Shown here one piece after another: positions 26,963 to 36,058 of a DNA stretch of 64,000 nt. Position 1 is the stretch's first letter. Each line of letters opens with the position of its first letter. Source of the stretch: Pseudomonadota bacterium (lineage in GTDB: Bacteria; Pseudomonadota; Alphaproteobacteria; Rhodobacterales; Rhodobacteraceae). The translations under genes and the position numbers were made by a program. The notes under the pieces were generated by a model. The model had not been told where the DNA came from, searched no databases, and saw only the letters and a list, made by a program, of their open reading frames with translations. The stretch spans positions 1,578,226 through 1,642,225 of the forward strand of contig JBCAYL010000001.1 of assembly GCA_038533575.1 (NCBI GenBank), given 5' to 3'.

Positions 26963-26988
26963 TGGCCGGGCGTCCGCACAAAGCACGC

Positions 26989-27056
26989 CACGCCCCGGGC
27001 CTGACCTGGGGCCTCCGCCCTCAAACCACGAGGCCCCGGGTCAGGCCCGGGGCGTG
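26989..27056. repeat. Long GC-rich inverted repeat between arginase and ocd
   Basis: Two 26-base arms (26989-27014 and 27031-27056) match at 25 of 26 positions when one is inverted, separated by a 16-base loop. Each arm carries the imperfect internal palindrome GCCCCGGGCCTGACCC. The 3' arm ends 21 bp before the ocd start codon, so a transcript would form a very stable hairpin just upstream of the ocd ribosome-binding site. It resembles a palindromic intergenic repeat, and no T-tract follows. Confidence 0.85.
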
Positions 27057-27077
27057 ATGCACCAAAAGGAGACCTCG

Positions 27078-28124
27078 ATGCTCAAGCCCTCCCCCCTCGC
27101 CATGGTCCCCTTCGTCTCCGTGGCCGACATGATGGCGCTCGTGAACACGATCGGCGTGGCCGAGATGATCGACGGCATCGCCGCGGAGATCGAAGCCGAC
27201 TACAAACGCTGGCCCGATTTCGACAAGACGCCCCGCATCCCCAGCCATTCCGAGGAAGGTGTGATCGAGCTCATGCCCACCTCCGACGGCGTCACCTACG
27301 GCTTCAAATACGTCAACGGCCACCCGGCCAACATGGCCCGCGGTTACCAGACGGTGACGGCCTTCGGGCTCCTCGCGCGGGTGGATACGGGCTACCCGAT
27401 CCTCTTGAGCGAAATGACCGTGCTCACCGCGCTCCGCACGGCGGCCATGTCCGTCGTCGCCGCGCGCCACCTGGCGCCGAAAGAGGCCCGCACCCTCGCC
27501 ATCATCGGCAACGGCGCGCAGTGCGAGTTCCAGGCGCTGGGCTTCCAGCGCTGCCTTGGGATCGAGACCGTGCGCCTCTTCGACATCGACGGACAAGCCA
27601 CTGACAAAGCAGCGAAAAACCTCGCCGGATCAGGCCTGACCATCGTCAAATGCGCATCAGCGCAAGAGGCCGTCGAAGGCGCCGAGATCATCACCACCTG
27701 CACCGCCGACAAGCAATACGCCACCATCCTCACTGACAACATGGTGGGTGCGGGCGTCCACATAAACGCCATCGGCGGGGATTGCCCGGGCAAGACGGAG
27801 CTGCACCGCGACATCCTCCTGCGCTCGTCGATCTTCGTCGAATACCCGCCCCAGACCCGCATCGAGGGCGAGATCCAGCAACTCGACCCTGACCACCCGG
27901 TGACCGAGCTTTGGCAAGTGATCACCGGGCAGGCACAGGGGCGCAAAGATGGGCGCCAGATCACCCTCTTTGACTCCGTTGGCTTTGCCACCGAAGATTT
28001 CTCGGCACTCCGCTACGTCCATGCGCGTTTGCAGGATACCGGACACTACGCCGAGCTCGACATGATCGCCGATCCGGACGACCCGCGCGATTTGTTCGGC
28101 ATGGTCATGCGCGCCAGGGCCTGA
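27078..28124 (+). CDS. ocd: Ornithine cyclodeaminase
   Basis: Ornithine cyclodeaminase converts ornithine to proline and ammonia using NAD. The 348-residue length matches the family (mu-crystallin superfamily). FKYVNGHPANMARGYQTVTA is the substrate-binding region, the Rossmann motif is TLAIIGNGAQCEFQALGF (about residue 136), and INAIGGDCPGKTELHRDIL carries the catalytic Asp found in ornithine cyclodeaminases rather than in alanine dehydrogenase relatives. The ATG at 27078 follows AAAAGGAGA. It lies between arginase and putA, giving arginine to ornithine to proline to glutamate. Confidence 0.95.
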   Translation: MLKPSPLAMVPFVSVADMMALVNTIGVAEMIDGIAAEIEADYKRWPDFDKTPRIPSHSEEGVIELMPTSDGVTYGFKYVNGHPANMARGYQTVTAFGLLARVDTGYPILLSEMTVLTALRTAAMSVVAARHLAPKEARTLAIIGNGAQCEFQALGFQRCLGIETVRLFDIDGQATDKAAKNLAGSGLTIVKCASAQEAVEGAEIITTCTADKQYATILTDNMVGAGVHINAIGGDCPGKTELHRDILLRSSIFVEYPPQTRIEGEIQQLDPDHPVTELWQVITGQAQGRKDGRQITLFDSVGFATEDFSALRYVHARLQDTGHYAELDMIADPDDPRDLFGMVMRARA

Positions 28125-28159
28125 TCCGAGGCGGAGACGACGACAAGGGAGAGACGACG

Positions 28160-31100
28160 ATGAGAGACGCCATTCGCGCCGCCACCTTCGCCGACGAGAC
28201 CGAGGTCTTGAGCCGCCTCACCGAGATGGCCGCCCTCTCCGAGATAGACCGCGCCCGCATCGCCGCACGGGGCGCGGACCTCGTCCGCGAGATCCGCGAC
28301 GGCTCAGACCCCTCGCTCATGGAGCTCTTCCTCGAAGAATATGGCCTCTCCACTGATGAGGGCATCGCGCTCATGTGCCTGGCCGAGGCACTGCTCCGCG
28401 TGCCCGACGCTCCCACCATCGACGACCTCATCGAGGACAAGATCGTGCCCTCCGCCTGGGGGCAGCATCTGGGCCATTCGCACTCCCCGCTCATCAACGC
28501 CTCCACTTGGGCGCTCATGCTCACGGGCCGCGTGCTCGATGACAGCGGCAAAGGCGTCTCCGCCGTCCTGCGAGGCGCGGTGAAGCGGTTGGGCGAGCCT
28601 GTCATCCGCACCGCCGTGGGCCGCGCCATGCGCGAGATGGGCAACCAGTTCGTGCTGGGCGAGACCATCGAGGCTGCCATGACCCGCGCCGCGAAGATGG
28701 AGGCGAAGGGCTTCACCTATTCCTACGACATGCTGGGCGAGGCCGCGCGCACGGAGGCCGATGCGCGGCGCTACCACATGGCCTATGCCGACGCGATCGC
28801 CGAGATCGCGGAGGCGGCGACGGCGGGTGACATCCGGGACAATCCCGGCATCTCGATCAAGCTCTCCGCCTTGCACCCCCGCTACGAGCCGCTCCAGCGC
28901 GACCGCGTGCTCGAGGAGCTTGCGCCGCGGGTTCTCTCGCTCGCCTCCCTCGCCCGCTCCGCCGGGATCGGGCTCAACATCGACGCCGAGGAGGCCGAGC
29001 GCCTCGACCTGTCGCTCGAGATCATCGACCGGGTGCTATCGGACCCCGCGCTCAAGGGCTGGGACGGGTTCGGAGTGGTGATCCAGGCCTATTCCAAGCG
29101 CGCGCCGGCGGTCATCGACTGGCTCTACGCGCGCGCCGAGGCGCTAGGGCGCCGCGTCATGGTCCGCCTCGTGAAGGGCGCCTACTGGGACAGCGAGATC
29201 AAGCTCGCGCAGGTGGAGGCCTGGCCCGGCTTTCCGGTCTTCACACAGAAGGCCGCCACCGATGTGAGCTACATCGCCTGCGCGCGGAAGCTTCTGGGGA
29301 TGGGCGACCGCATCTATCCGCAATTCGCGACCCACAACGCCCACACCGTGGCCGCGATCCTCGAGATGGCGCCGGAGGGCGTGGCCTACGAATTCCAGCG
29401 GCTCCACGGGATGGGCGAGAGCCTGCATGCAAATGTCATGGCCGAGCACGGCACGCGCTGCCGGATCTACGCGCCGGTAGGCGCACACAAGGACTTGCTG
29501 GCCTACCTTGTCCGGAGGCTCCTCGAAAACGGTGCGAACTCGTCCTTCGTCAACCAGATCGTCGATGAAGACGTGCCCGCCGAGATCGTCGCCAAGGATC
29601 CGTTCAGCCAGCTCATGGGCGGCAATGCCTCGGTCGTCCCCCCGTCCGATCTTTTCGGTGCACGTATCAATTCCCGCGGGCATTTCCTCGGCGACCCGGT
29701 GGAGATGGGCGAACTCGTCGCCCGGATCGAGGCGTCCCGTCCTCAACGCTCCTCCGGCGCAGGCGAAGCGGTGCTGAACCCGGCAACGGGCGCAACCGTC
29801 GGCCATATCGAGATGTTGAGCGCCGCGCAGGCCGCAGAGATCGGCGGGCAGGTCGCGCCCTGGGGGTCCGACAGCGCAGAACGCGGAGCGGCTCTGCGCA
29901 AGGCGGCCGATCTCTTCGAAGACCATGCCCCGGAGCTTTACGGGCTCCTGCAGGACGAGGCGGGCAAGACGCTCCTTGATTGCATCGGCGAGGTGCGCGA
30001 AGCCGTTGATTTCCTGCGCTACTACGCGGACGCAGCAGAGCCGATGAAGGAAGAGCCGCTGGGCACGATGCTCTGCATCTCACCCTGGAACTTCCCGCTC
30101 GCGATCTTCACCGGCCAGATCGCCGCCGCGCTTGCCACGGGCAACGGCGTCATCGCGAAACCGGCGGAGACGACCTCTCTCATTGCCGCGCGCGCGGTCT
30201 CTCTCCTGCATGAGGCAGGGATCCCCGCGCGCTCCCTCGCACTCGTGCCGGGATACGGGTCCGAGGTGGGCCCCGCCCTGACAAAGCTGCCCTCGGTGAA
30301 CGGGGTCTGCTTCACGGGCTCCACCGCCACGGCGCAGGCCATCAATCGCTGCGTGGCCCCCCGCGGGGTACCGCTCATTGCCGAAACGGGCGGGATCAAC
30401 GCGATGATCGTGGATTCCACCGCGCTCCCGGAGCAGGCCGTCGCCGATATCGTCGCCTCGGCCTTCCAGTCCGCCGGGCAGCGCTGCTCTGCACTTCGCG
30501 TGCTTTACGTGCAAGAAGACATCGCACCCACGCTCGAGAAGATGCTTTTCGGCGCGATGGACGCGCTGACCCTGGGCGATCCGTCAGACCCCGCGACCGA
30601 TATCGGGCCAGTTATCGATGCGACCGCGAAGGAGCGCATCGAGGGATACATTGAAACCCGCAAGGACCGCGTCCTGAAGCGCCTCGGAGCCCCCGAAGAG
30701 GGCACCTTCGTGGCCCCCACCGTGCTCCGCGTCGCAGGGATAGAGGACGTTCCGGAGGAGGTCTTCGGGCCCGTCCTCCACATCGCCACCTTCAAGGCGC
30801 GCGACCTCGACCGCGTCATCGATGCGATCAACGCCACGGGCTATGGGCTCACCTTCGGGCTTCACACCCGGATCGACGGCCGCGTGCAGCACATCATCGA
30901 CCGCGTGGAGGCCGGCAATCTCTACATCAACCGCAACCAGATCGGTGCGATCGTGGGCTCCCAGCCCTTCGGCGGGCATGGGCTCTCCGGCACCGGGCCC
31001 AAGGCGGGCGGGCCGAGATATCTCCGGGCCTTTGTGAAAGGTGCGATCGCGGACATCTCGCCCGAGTTCACCGCGCTGCCCGGTCCCACCGGCGAGGCCA

Positions 31101-31452
31101 ACAGCTACCGCACCCTGCCGCGGCGCGGTGTGCTCTGTGTGGGCCCGATGCGACAGATGCCGCCGCCGCGGCCAGGGCGCTCGGGTGCACCGATGTGCGT
31201 GCCGCCCCTGAAGCCACGCCCACGGACCTCCCGGAAGATAGCATCAGCGCCGTCGTCCACTGGGGAACGCCCGGCGCGGAATGGGCCGAGGCCTGTGCGG
31301 CGCGAAAGGGCGCCATCGTACCGCTCGTGACCTCGAAGGATCTGGCGCGCTGGCTCACACTGGAACAGACCGTGTGCATCGACACCACGGCCTCGGGCGG
31401 CAACGCGGAGCTCCTTGCCGCATCCAGCGCGGGCGACCTCGCCGCAGAGTGA
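28160..31452 (+). CDS. putA: Bifunctional proline dehydrogenase / P5C dehydrogenase, with a -1 frame change near the 3' end
   Basis: PutA oxidises proline to glutamate through an FAD-dependent PRODH domain (about residues 60-460) and an NAD-dependent aldehyde dehydrogenase domain (about 510-975) with GQRCSALRVLY around the catalytic Cys. No ribbon-helix-helix domain precedes it, so it is an enzyme only. The reading frame opened at 28160 ends at 31330 with a proline/arginine-rich tail that does not look like protein. The conserved C-terminus (DLARWLTLEQ, CIDTTASGGNAELLA) is encoded in the -1 frame and stops at 31452. The frames meet at 31141-31147. Joined, the product is about 1097 residues. 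A one-base deletion, a sequence error or programmed frameshifting are all possible. Confidence 0.9.
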
Positions 31453-31472
31453 GCGGGCCCTAGCTCTCGCCC

Positions 31473-32807
31473 ATGACCGAAGAGAGCACACCTCCCTCGA
31501 AGGCACAGGCGCGCGCTGTCCCCGTGGGGCGCACGTCACGCGCGGCGCGGATCGGGGGCGCGGGCCTTTCCATCGCCTCCAACGTGGCGCTCGGCGGCGC
31601 GCGCGAGCTCCTGAGCGGTCGGCGGCCCGAGTTGCGCGGTCTCATGCTCACCCCCGGCAATATCAGCCGCCTCACGAGCGAGCTCGCACGGATGCGCGGC
31701 GCGGCCATGAAGGTGGGGCAGCTCATTTCCATGGATGCGGGCGACGTTCTCCCTCCGGAATTGGCCGAGATCATCGGGCGGCTGCGCGCGGATGCCGATT
31801 TCATGCCGCCGAAGCAGCTCCGCGACGTGCTCGATGCCCAGTGGGGCACGGGCTGGATGCGCCGCTTCAAGCGCTTCAACGTGCGGCCCATGGCGGCGGC
31901 CTCCATAGGTCAGGTGCACGAAGCGACGGGCCATGACGGGCGGCGCATGGCGATCAAGGTGCAGTATCCGGGCGTGAAGGAGAGCATCGACAGCGATGTC
32001 TCGAATGTCGGCGCGCTCGTCCGCATGTCGGGTATCGTGCCTCCTGGCATCGACATTAAGCCGCTCCTCGAGGAAGCCAAGCGACAGCTCCATGAAGAGG
32101 CGGATTACACGCGGGAAGCCGAGGAACTTCAGAGGTTTGGCGCGTGGCTGTCATCCGAGGACGACTATGCCGTGCCGGGCTACGTCGCGGAATTCTCGGG
32201 GTCGCGCGTGCTCGCCATGGACTACCTCGCCGGTCAGCCCATCGAGAGCCTTGTCTCCGCCGATCAGGCCACACGGGACACGGCCGTGCGGCGGCTCCTG
32301 GAACTCACGCTGCGCGAGCTCTTCGAACTGGGGCACATGCAATCGGATCCGAACTTCGCCAACTACCGCGTGGTCCCGGAAACGGGTCAGATCCTGCTCC
32401 TCGATTTCGGCGCGGCGCGGGAGATCGCGCCGGCCACGGCGGAGGGGTATCGCATGATGCTCACCGCGCTGATGGCGCGGGACCGGGCCGAGATGGACAA
32501 GGCCTCCGTGGCGCTCGGGGTCTACACCGAGGAGACGTCGGAGGTGCACAAGCAGGCGATCCTCGATCTCATCCTGAAGGGGATGGACGGTGTCGACGAC
32601 GATGGCTGGTTTGACTTCGGCGCGGAAAAGCTCCGCCGCGAACTGGCGCAGACGGGCATGAACCTCGCCGAGGACCAGGCCTTCCTGCACATCCCGCCCA
32701 TGGATACGCTCTACGTCCAGCGCAAGCTCGCGGGCATGTTCCTTCTCGCCGCGAAGCTGCGCGCGCGAGTCAATCTGCGCGCGCTCTTCGCGCCCTGGAT
32801 CGCCTAG
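31473..32807 (+). CDS. ABC1/AarF (UbiB-like) atypical kinase family protein
   Basis: A 444-residue protein of the ABC1/AarF/UbiB family, related to COQ8, which supports quinone metabolism through a kinase-like ATPase. The KxGQ motif is in GAAMKVGQLISMDAGDVLPP (about residue 80), the A-rich loop MAAASIGQVHEA, the conserved lysine MAIKVQYPGV, the catalytic loop QSDPNFANY, and the DFG motif LLLDFGAAREI. No C-terminal membrane helices are obvious, unlike UbiB itself, so I would not call it UbiB. It starts 20 bp after putA ends and its stop shares a CTAG with the convergent IolE-like gene. Confidence 0.9.
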   Translation: MTEESTPPSKAQARAVPVGRTSRAARIGGAGLSIASNVALGGARELLSGRRPELRGLMLTPGNISRLTSELARMRGAAMKVGQLISMDAGDVLPPELAEIIGRLRADADFMPPKQLRDVLDAQWGTGWMRRFKRFNVRPMAAASIGQVHEATGHDGRRMAIKVQYPGVKESIDSDVSNVGALVRMSGIVPPGIDIKPLLEEAKRQLHEEADYTREAEELQRFGAWLSSEDDYAVPGYVAEFSGSRVLAMDYLAGQPIESLVSADQATRDTAVRRLLELTLRELFELGHMQSDPNFANYRVVPETGQILLLDFGAAREIAPATAEGYRMMLTALMARDRAEMDKASVALGVYTEETSEVHKQAILDLILKGMDGVDDDGWFDFGAEKLRRELAQTGMNLAEDQAFLHIPPMDTLYVQRKLAGMFLLAAKLRARVNLRALFAPWIA

Positions 32808-33700
32808 GCGCTGATCTCGAACCCGGCTTCGGCGCAGACCTTGAGAATGTGCGCGTATCCCATCTTCGAGTACTCGTAGGGCGGCGCCTTCGCCGGGTCT
32901 TGCTCCGCCTCCACCACAATCCATCCATCATAGTCCATCGCGCGCAGCTGGTGGGCCACGGCCTGGAAGTCGATGCATCCGTCTCCCGGGACGGTGAACG
33001 CGCCCGCGACAACGGCGTCGAGAAACGAGCGGTCCGCCGCGCGCACATCGGCGACGACATCGGGCCTGATATCCTTGAAATGCACGTGCCGGATGCGATG
33101 GGCCCAGCGCTTCATGGTGGCCATGACATCCCCGCCCCCAAAGAGGAGGTGTCCTGTGTCGAAGGTCAGCTCAAGCGCTTCGCCCGAGCCCTCCATGAGA
33201 GCGTCCACATCCGCCTCGCTCTCCACGATGGTGCCCATGTGGTGATGATAGGCCAGAGGCATCCCCTGGTCCGCGCTCCACTTCGCCACCTCGGTAAGCT
33301 TGGCGCCGTAGGCACGAAGCGCATCTCGATCGAGCTTGGGGCGCGCATTCACTGGTGTCCCCGCCTGCCCCTGCACCGTGTTCGAACACTCCGCGTAGAC
33401 GATGCAAGGCGCGCCCAGCGCCACGAACTGCTTCACCTGCCCCGCGATCGCGGTGATCTCGGATTGCACGTCGTTGACGAGAAGATTGCCCGAGCACCAG
33501 CCCCCGCACAGCGCGATGTCAGCCGCATCGAGATACGCCCGCAATCCATCGGTGTCACCGGGCATACGCTGGCCCCGCTCCACGCCGGTATATCCGATCT
33601 CCCGCGCCTCGCGCAGCGCCTGCTCCATGGTGAACTCCGCGGTGAGATCGGGCAGGTCATCGTTTTGCCAGCAGATGGGAGAAATGCCGATCTTGACCAT
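32804..33700 (-). CDS. IolE-like inosose dehydratase / sugar-phosphate isomerase family
   Basis: A 298-residue TIM-barrel protein. MVKIGISPICWQNDDLPDL is close to the IolE opening, and YAECSNTVQGQ, PLAYHHHMGTIVES, LTFDTGHLLFGGGD and RIRHVHFKDIRPDVV supply the metal ligands of the xylose-isomerase-like fold. IolE dehydrates 2-keto-myo-inositol in inositol catabolism. Other iol genes are absent from the window, but the divergent ABC transporter at 33.9-36.8 kb may supply an inositol-like sugar. The start at 33700 is chosen by homology; the longer frame would run into the divergent promoter. Confidence 0.85.
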   Translation of the reverse strand: MVKIGISPICWQNDDLPDLTAEFTMEQALREAREIGYTGVERGQRMPGDTDGLRAYLDAADIALCGGWCSGNLLVNDVQSEITAIAGQVKQFVALGAPCIVYAECSNTVQGQAGTPVNARPKLDRDALRAYGAKLTEVAKWSADQGMPLAYHHHMGTIVESEADVDALMEGSGEALELTFDTGHLLFGGGDVMATMKRWAHRIRHVHFKDIRPDVVADVRAADRSFLDAVVAGAFTVPGDGCIDFQAVAHQLRAMDYDGWIVVEAEQDPAKAPPYEYSKMGYAHILKVCAEAGFEISA

Positions 33701-33785
33701 GGCGCGCGCCTTTCCTCGGAGTGACCGGGCTTGGGTGACCCGAATTCGACGGCCTTGCAACTCAATTGCGCACGGTCCGGCCAAG

Positions 33786-33826
33786 GGAAAGTTTCCATTG
33801 ACAGAAACGGCGCTAGCGCAAACATT
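33786..33826 (+). promoter_or_regulatory. Promoter with palindromic operator for the sugar ABC operon
   Basis: A consensus -35 hexamer TTGACA lies at 33798-33803. A -10 at 17-bp spacing would be AACATT (33821-33826), a weak match. Between them sits the perfect palindrome GCGCTAGCGC (33810-33819), and GGAAAGTTTCC (33786-33796) flanks the -35 on the upstream side. A palindrome with a central pyrimidine-purine step in this position is typical of LacI-family repression of sugar uptake genes; no such regulator is encoded nearby. Confidence 0.42.
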
Positions 33827-33884
33827 TCCGCGGACAGCTTCGGATAAACCGAGGCGTCGACATTAAAGTCTTGGGAGGACATCC

Positions 33885-34808
33885 ATGAAAAAGCTTCTGA
33901 TCGCGGCTTCCGCCGCGGCTCTTGTGGCGGGCGGCGTCATGGCCGACGGCCATGGTGAGCGCTACGTGATGATCACGCACACGCAGGGCACCGATCCGTT
34001 CTGGCCCGTCGTTGAGAAGGGCGGCCGTGATGCTGCTGCGGCCATCGGCGCCACGCTTGAATACAACTTCGACGTCTCGGGCGACATGTCCGCCATGGCA
34101 GCCCTCATCGAGGCCGCCGCGGCCTCCGAGCCCGATGGCATCATCGTCTCGCTCCCCGATGCCGCAGCCCTCGGGCCCGCGATCGAGGCCGCCGTGGCCG
34201 ACGGCATCCCGGTCGTGACCATGAACTCCGGCCTCGAGAGCTCCCGCGAGCTCGGCGCGCTCATGCATGTGGGCCAGCCCGAGCGTGACGCAGGCCTCGC
34301 CGCAGGCCAGCGCGCCATGGCCGAGGGGGTCACCAAGGGCCTCTGCCTGAACCAGGAGGCGTTCAACACCGCGCTCGTGGATCGCTGCACCGGTTACTTC
34401 GATGCCATGGGCGCCGATCTCAACCAGATCGACGTGTCCAACGACCCCGCCCAGATCGAGACCCGCACCGCGGCCGCGCTCGAAGCTGACGAGAGCATCG
34501 ACGGCGTCCTCGCCGTGGGTCCCCATGTCTGCGAAGCCGCACATCGCGCCATCGAGGCCGTAGGCGCCGAAGTGCACCTCTCGTGCTTCGACCTCAGCCC
34601 CGGCGTGATGGACCTCATCGATGCGGGCGAAGTGGCCTTCACGATCGACCAGCAGCAGCGCCTGCAGGGCTACATGCCGGTGATCGTGCTCCACCTCTAC
34701 AACAACCATGCGGGCCTTCTGCCGGGCAACAACATCAACTCCGGCCCGGGCTTCGTGGACGCATCCAACGCCGCATCCGTGAAGGAGCTCGCAGGCATCG
34801 ACCGTTAA
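33885..34808 (+). CDS. Sugar ABC transporter substrate-binding protein (ribose/inositol type)
   Basis: A periplasmic binding protein of the ribose-binding (PBP1) family, 307 residues, with a signal peptide of about 20 residues ending VMADGHG. The N-terminal lobe opens YVMITHTQGTDPFWPVVEKG, and VSLPDAAALGPAIEAAVADG and IPVVTMNSGLES line the cleft as in sugar-binding relatives. The ATG follows TTGGGAGGACATCC. The downstream hairpin at 34833-34863 would allow more binding protein than membrane subunits. The divergent IolE-like gene hints at an inositol-type ligand, but that is inference. Confidence 0.92.
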   Translation: MKKLLIAASAAALVAGGVMADGHGERYVMITHTQGTDPFWPVVEKGGRDAAAAIGATLEYNFDVSGDMSAMAALIEAAAASEPDGIIVSLPDAAALGPAIEAAVADGIPVVTMNSGLESSRELGALMHVGQPERDAGLAAGQRAMAEGVTKGLCLNQEAFNTALVDRCTGYFDAMGADLNQIDVSNDPAQIETRTAAALEADESIDGVLAVGPHVCEAAHRAIEAVGAEVHLSCFDLSPGVMDLIDAGEVAFTIDQQQRLQGYMPVIVLHLYNNHAGLLPGNNINSGPGFVDASNAASVKELAGIDR

Positions 34809-34832
34809 GGTCGGGCCTCAGCCAAGAAACGA

Positions 34833-34863
34833 AAAACAGGCGGGGCGATGCTCCGCCTGTTTT
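34833..34863 (+). terminator. Attenuating terminator between binding protein and permease genes
   Basis: AAAACAGGCGG (34833-34843) pairs with CCGCCTGTTTT (34853-34863), extended inward by G-T and G-C pairs around a five-base loop. The T-rich 3' arm forms the tail. It lies 24 bp after the binding-protein stop and 27 bp before the permease start, so partial read-through would set subunit ratios. Confidence 0.8.
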
Positions 34864-34890
34864 GTCTGAAAGGGAGCAGAAGAGGGACAC

Positions 34891-36057
34891 ATGGCGGACC
34901 GCAGCGAATCCGACAGATTGGTGGAAGAAACGCGCCTGCAAAGGCTGATCCGGCGGCCGGAGATCGGCGCCTTCATCGTGATGATCGTCATCGTCGTAGC
35001 GCTGCTCTGGGCCTCGGACGGGCGCGCCTTCAATGCGCTGGGCCTCAAGAACAACATCCAGATCATCGCGCAATACGGGATCATCGCCACGGGTGCCGCG
35101 CTCCTGATGATCGCCGGCGAGTTCGATCTTTCCATCGGCTCCATGATCGGCTTCGCGGGCATGTCCATGGCGCTCATGCTCAAATGGGGCCTGCCCTTCG
35201 GATTGGGCGAGGCGACGCCGCTCGCGGCCTTCGCGGTCACCCTCCTCATGACGCTCACGCTCGGCTGGATCATCGGGGTCATCGTCGTGCGCTCGGGGCT
35301 CTCGAGCTTCATCGTCACCCTCGCCTTCCTCTTCTTCCTGCGCGGCGTCACGGAAGTGGCCTTCCGCCTCATCAACCAATCCACGCAGGTCTCGGGGCTC
35401 CCCGACTTCAAAGAGGAAAGCTGGGTCGCCTATGCCTTCGGCGGCGAGGTCTTCGGATGGTTCTATGACGGCTGGTATTGGCTCGGTGCCTATTTCCAGA
35501 CGCTGGGCTACGAGCGACCGGACCAGTGGTTCCTCCTCGGCGGGAACCTCAACCGCCGCGGTGAGCAATGGGTGGAGGGCTTCGACGCCCGCTTCGCCTG
35601 GTGGATCGCCATCGCGGCGGTGGCCTATTTCGTCCTGTCGCGCACGCAGCTCGGCAACTGGATCTACGCCACGGGTGACAACAAGGAGGCCGCGCGCGCA
35701 AACGGCGTGCCGGTCAACCGCGTGAAGATCGGCCTCTTCATGTTCACCGCCTTCTGCGCCACCGTCTTCGCAGCTTGCCAGGTCTACGAGACTAACACGT
35801 CGGACGCCGCCAAGGGCAACCTCATGGAGCTCTTCGCCATCGCCATCGCCGTCGTGGGCGGCACGCTCATGACCGGCGGCTTCGGCTCGGTCCTCGGCGT
35901 CATCTTCGGGGCGATCACGGTGGGGCTCGTGGCCAACGCCGTCTTCTTCATCCCGGCCATCGATGGCGCGTGGTTCCGCGTCTTCCTCGGCGCGATCCTG
36001 CTCGCCGCGGTCTTTGCCAACGAACGCATCCGCAAACGTATCACGGGAGGTATCTGA
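34891..36057 (+). CDS. Sugar ABC transporter permease (RbsC/FrcC type)
   Basis: A 388-residue inner-membrane permease of the ribose/fructose/inositol branch. About eight to ten hydrophobic segments are visible, with the family markers LLMIAGEFDLSIGSMIGFAG near residue 70, GLSSFIVTLAFLFFLRGVTE near residue 138, and ATGDNKEAARANGVPVNRVK near residue 262. An unusually long segment (about residues 165-235, SGLPDFKEESW through GFDARFAWW) separates two helix groups and is longer than I expect for RbsC. It is followed one base after its stop by the ATPase gene. Confidence 0.92.
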   Translation: MADRSESDRLVEETRLQRLIRRPEIGAFIVMIVIVVALLWASDGRAFNALGLKNNIQIIAQYGIIATGAALLMIAGEFDLSIGSMIGFAGMSMALMLKWGLPFGLGEATPLAAFAVTLLMTLTLGWIIGVIVVRSGLSSFIVTLAFLFFLRGVTEVAFRLINQSTQVSGLPDFKEESWVAYAFGGEVFGWFYDGWYWLGAYFQTLGYERPDQWFLLGGNLNRRGEQWVEGFDARFAWWIAIAAVAYFVLSRTQLGNWIYATGDNKEAARANGVPVNRVKIGLFMFTAFCATVFAACQVYETNTSDAAKGNLMELFAIAIAVVGGTLMTGGFGSVLGVIFGAITVGLVANAVFFIPAIDGAWFRVFLGAILLAAVFANERIRKRITGGI

Positions 36058-36058
36058 G

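Noticed and set aside
31195-31452. A separate 85-residue gene beginning with GTG behind putA
   Set aside because: Its sequence continues the conserved C-terminus of PutA in the -1 frame, so it is better read as part of putA.
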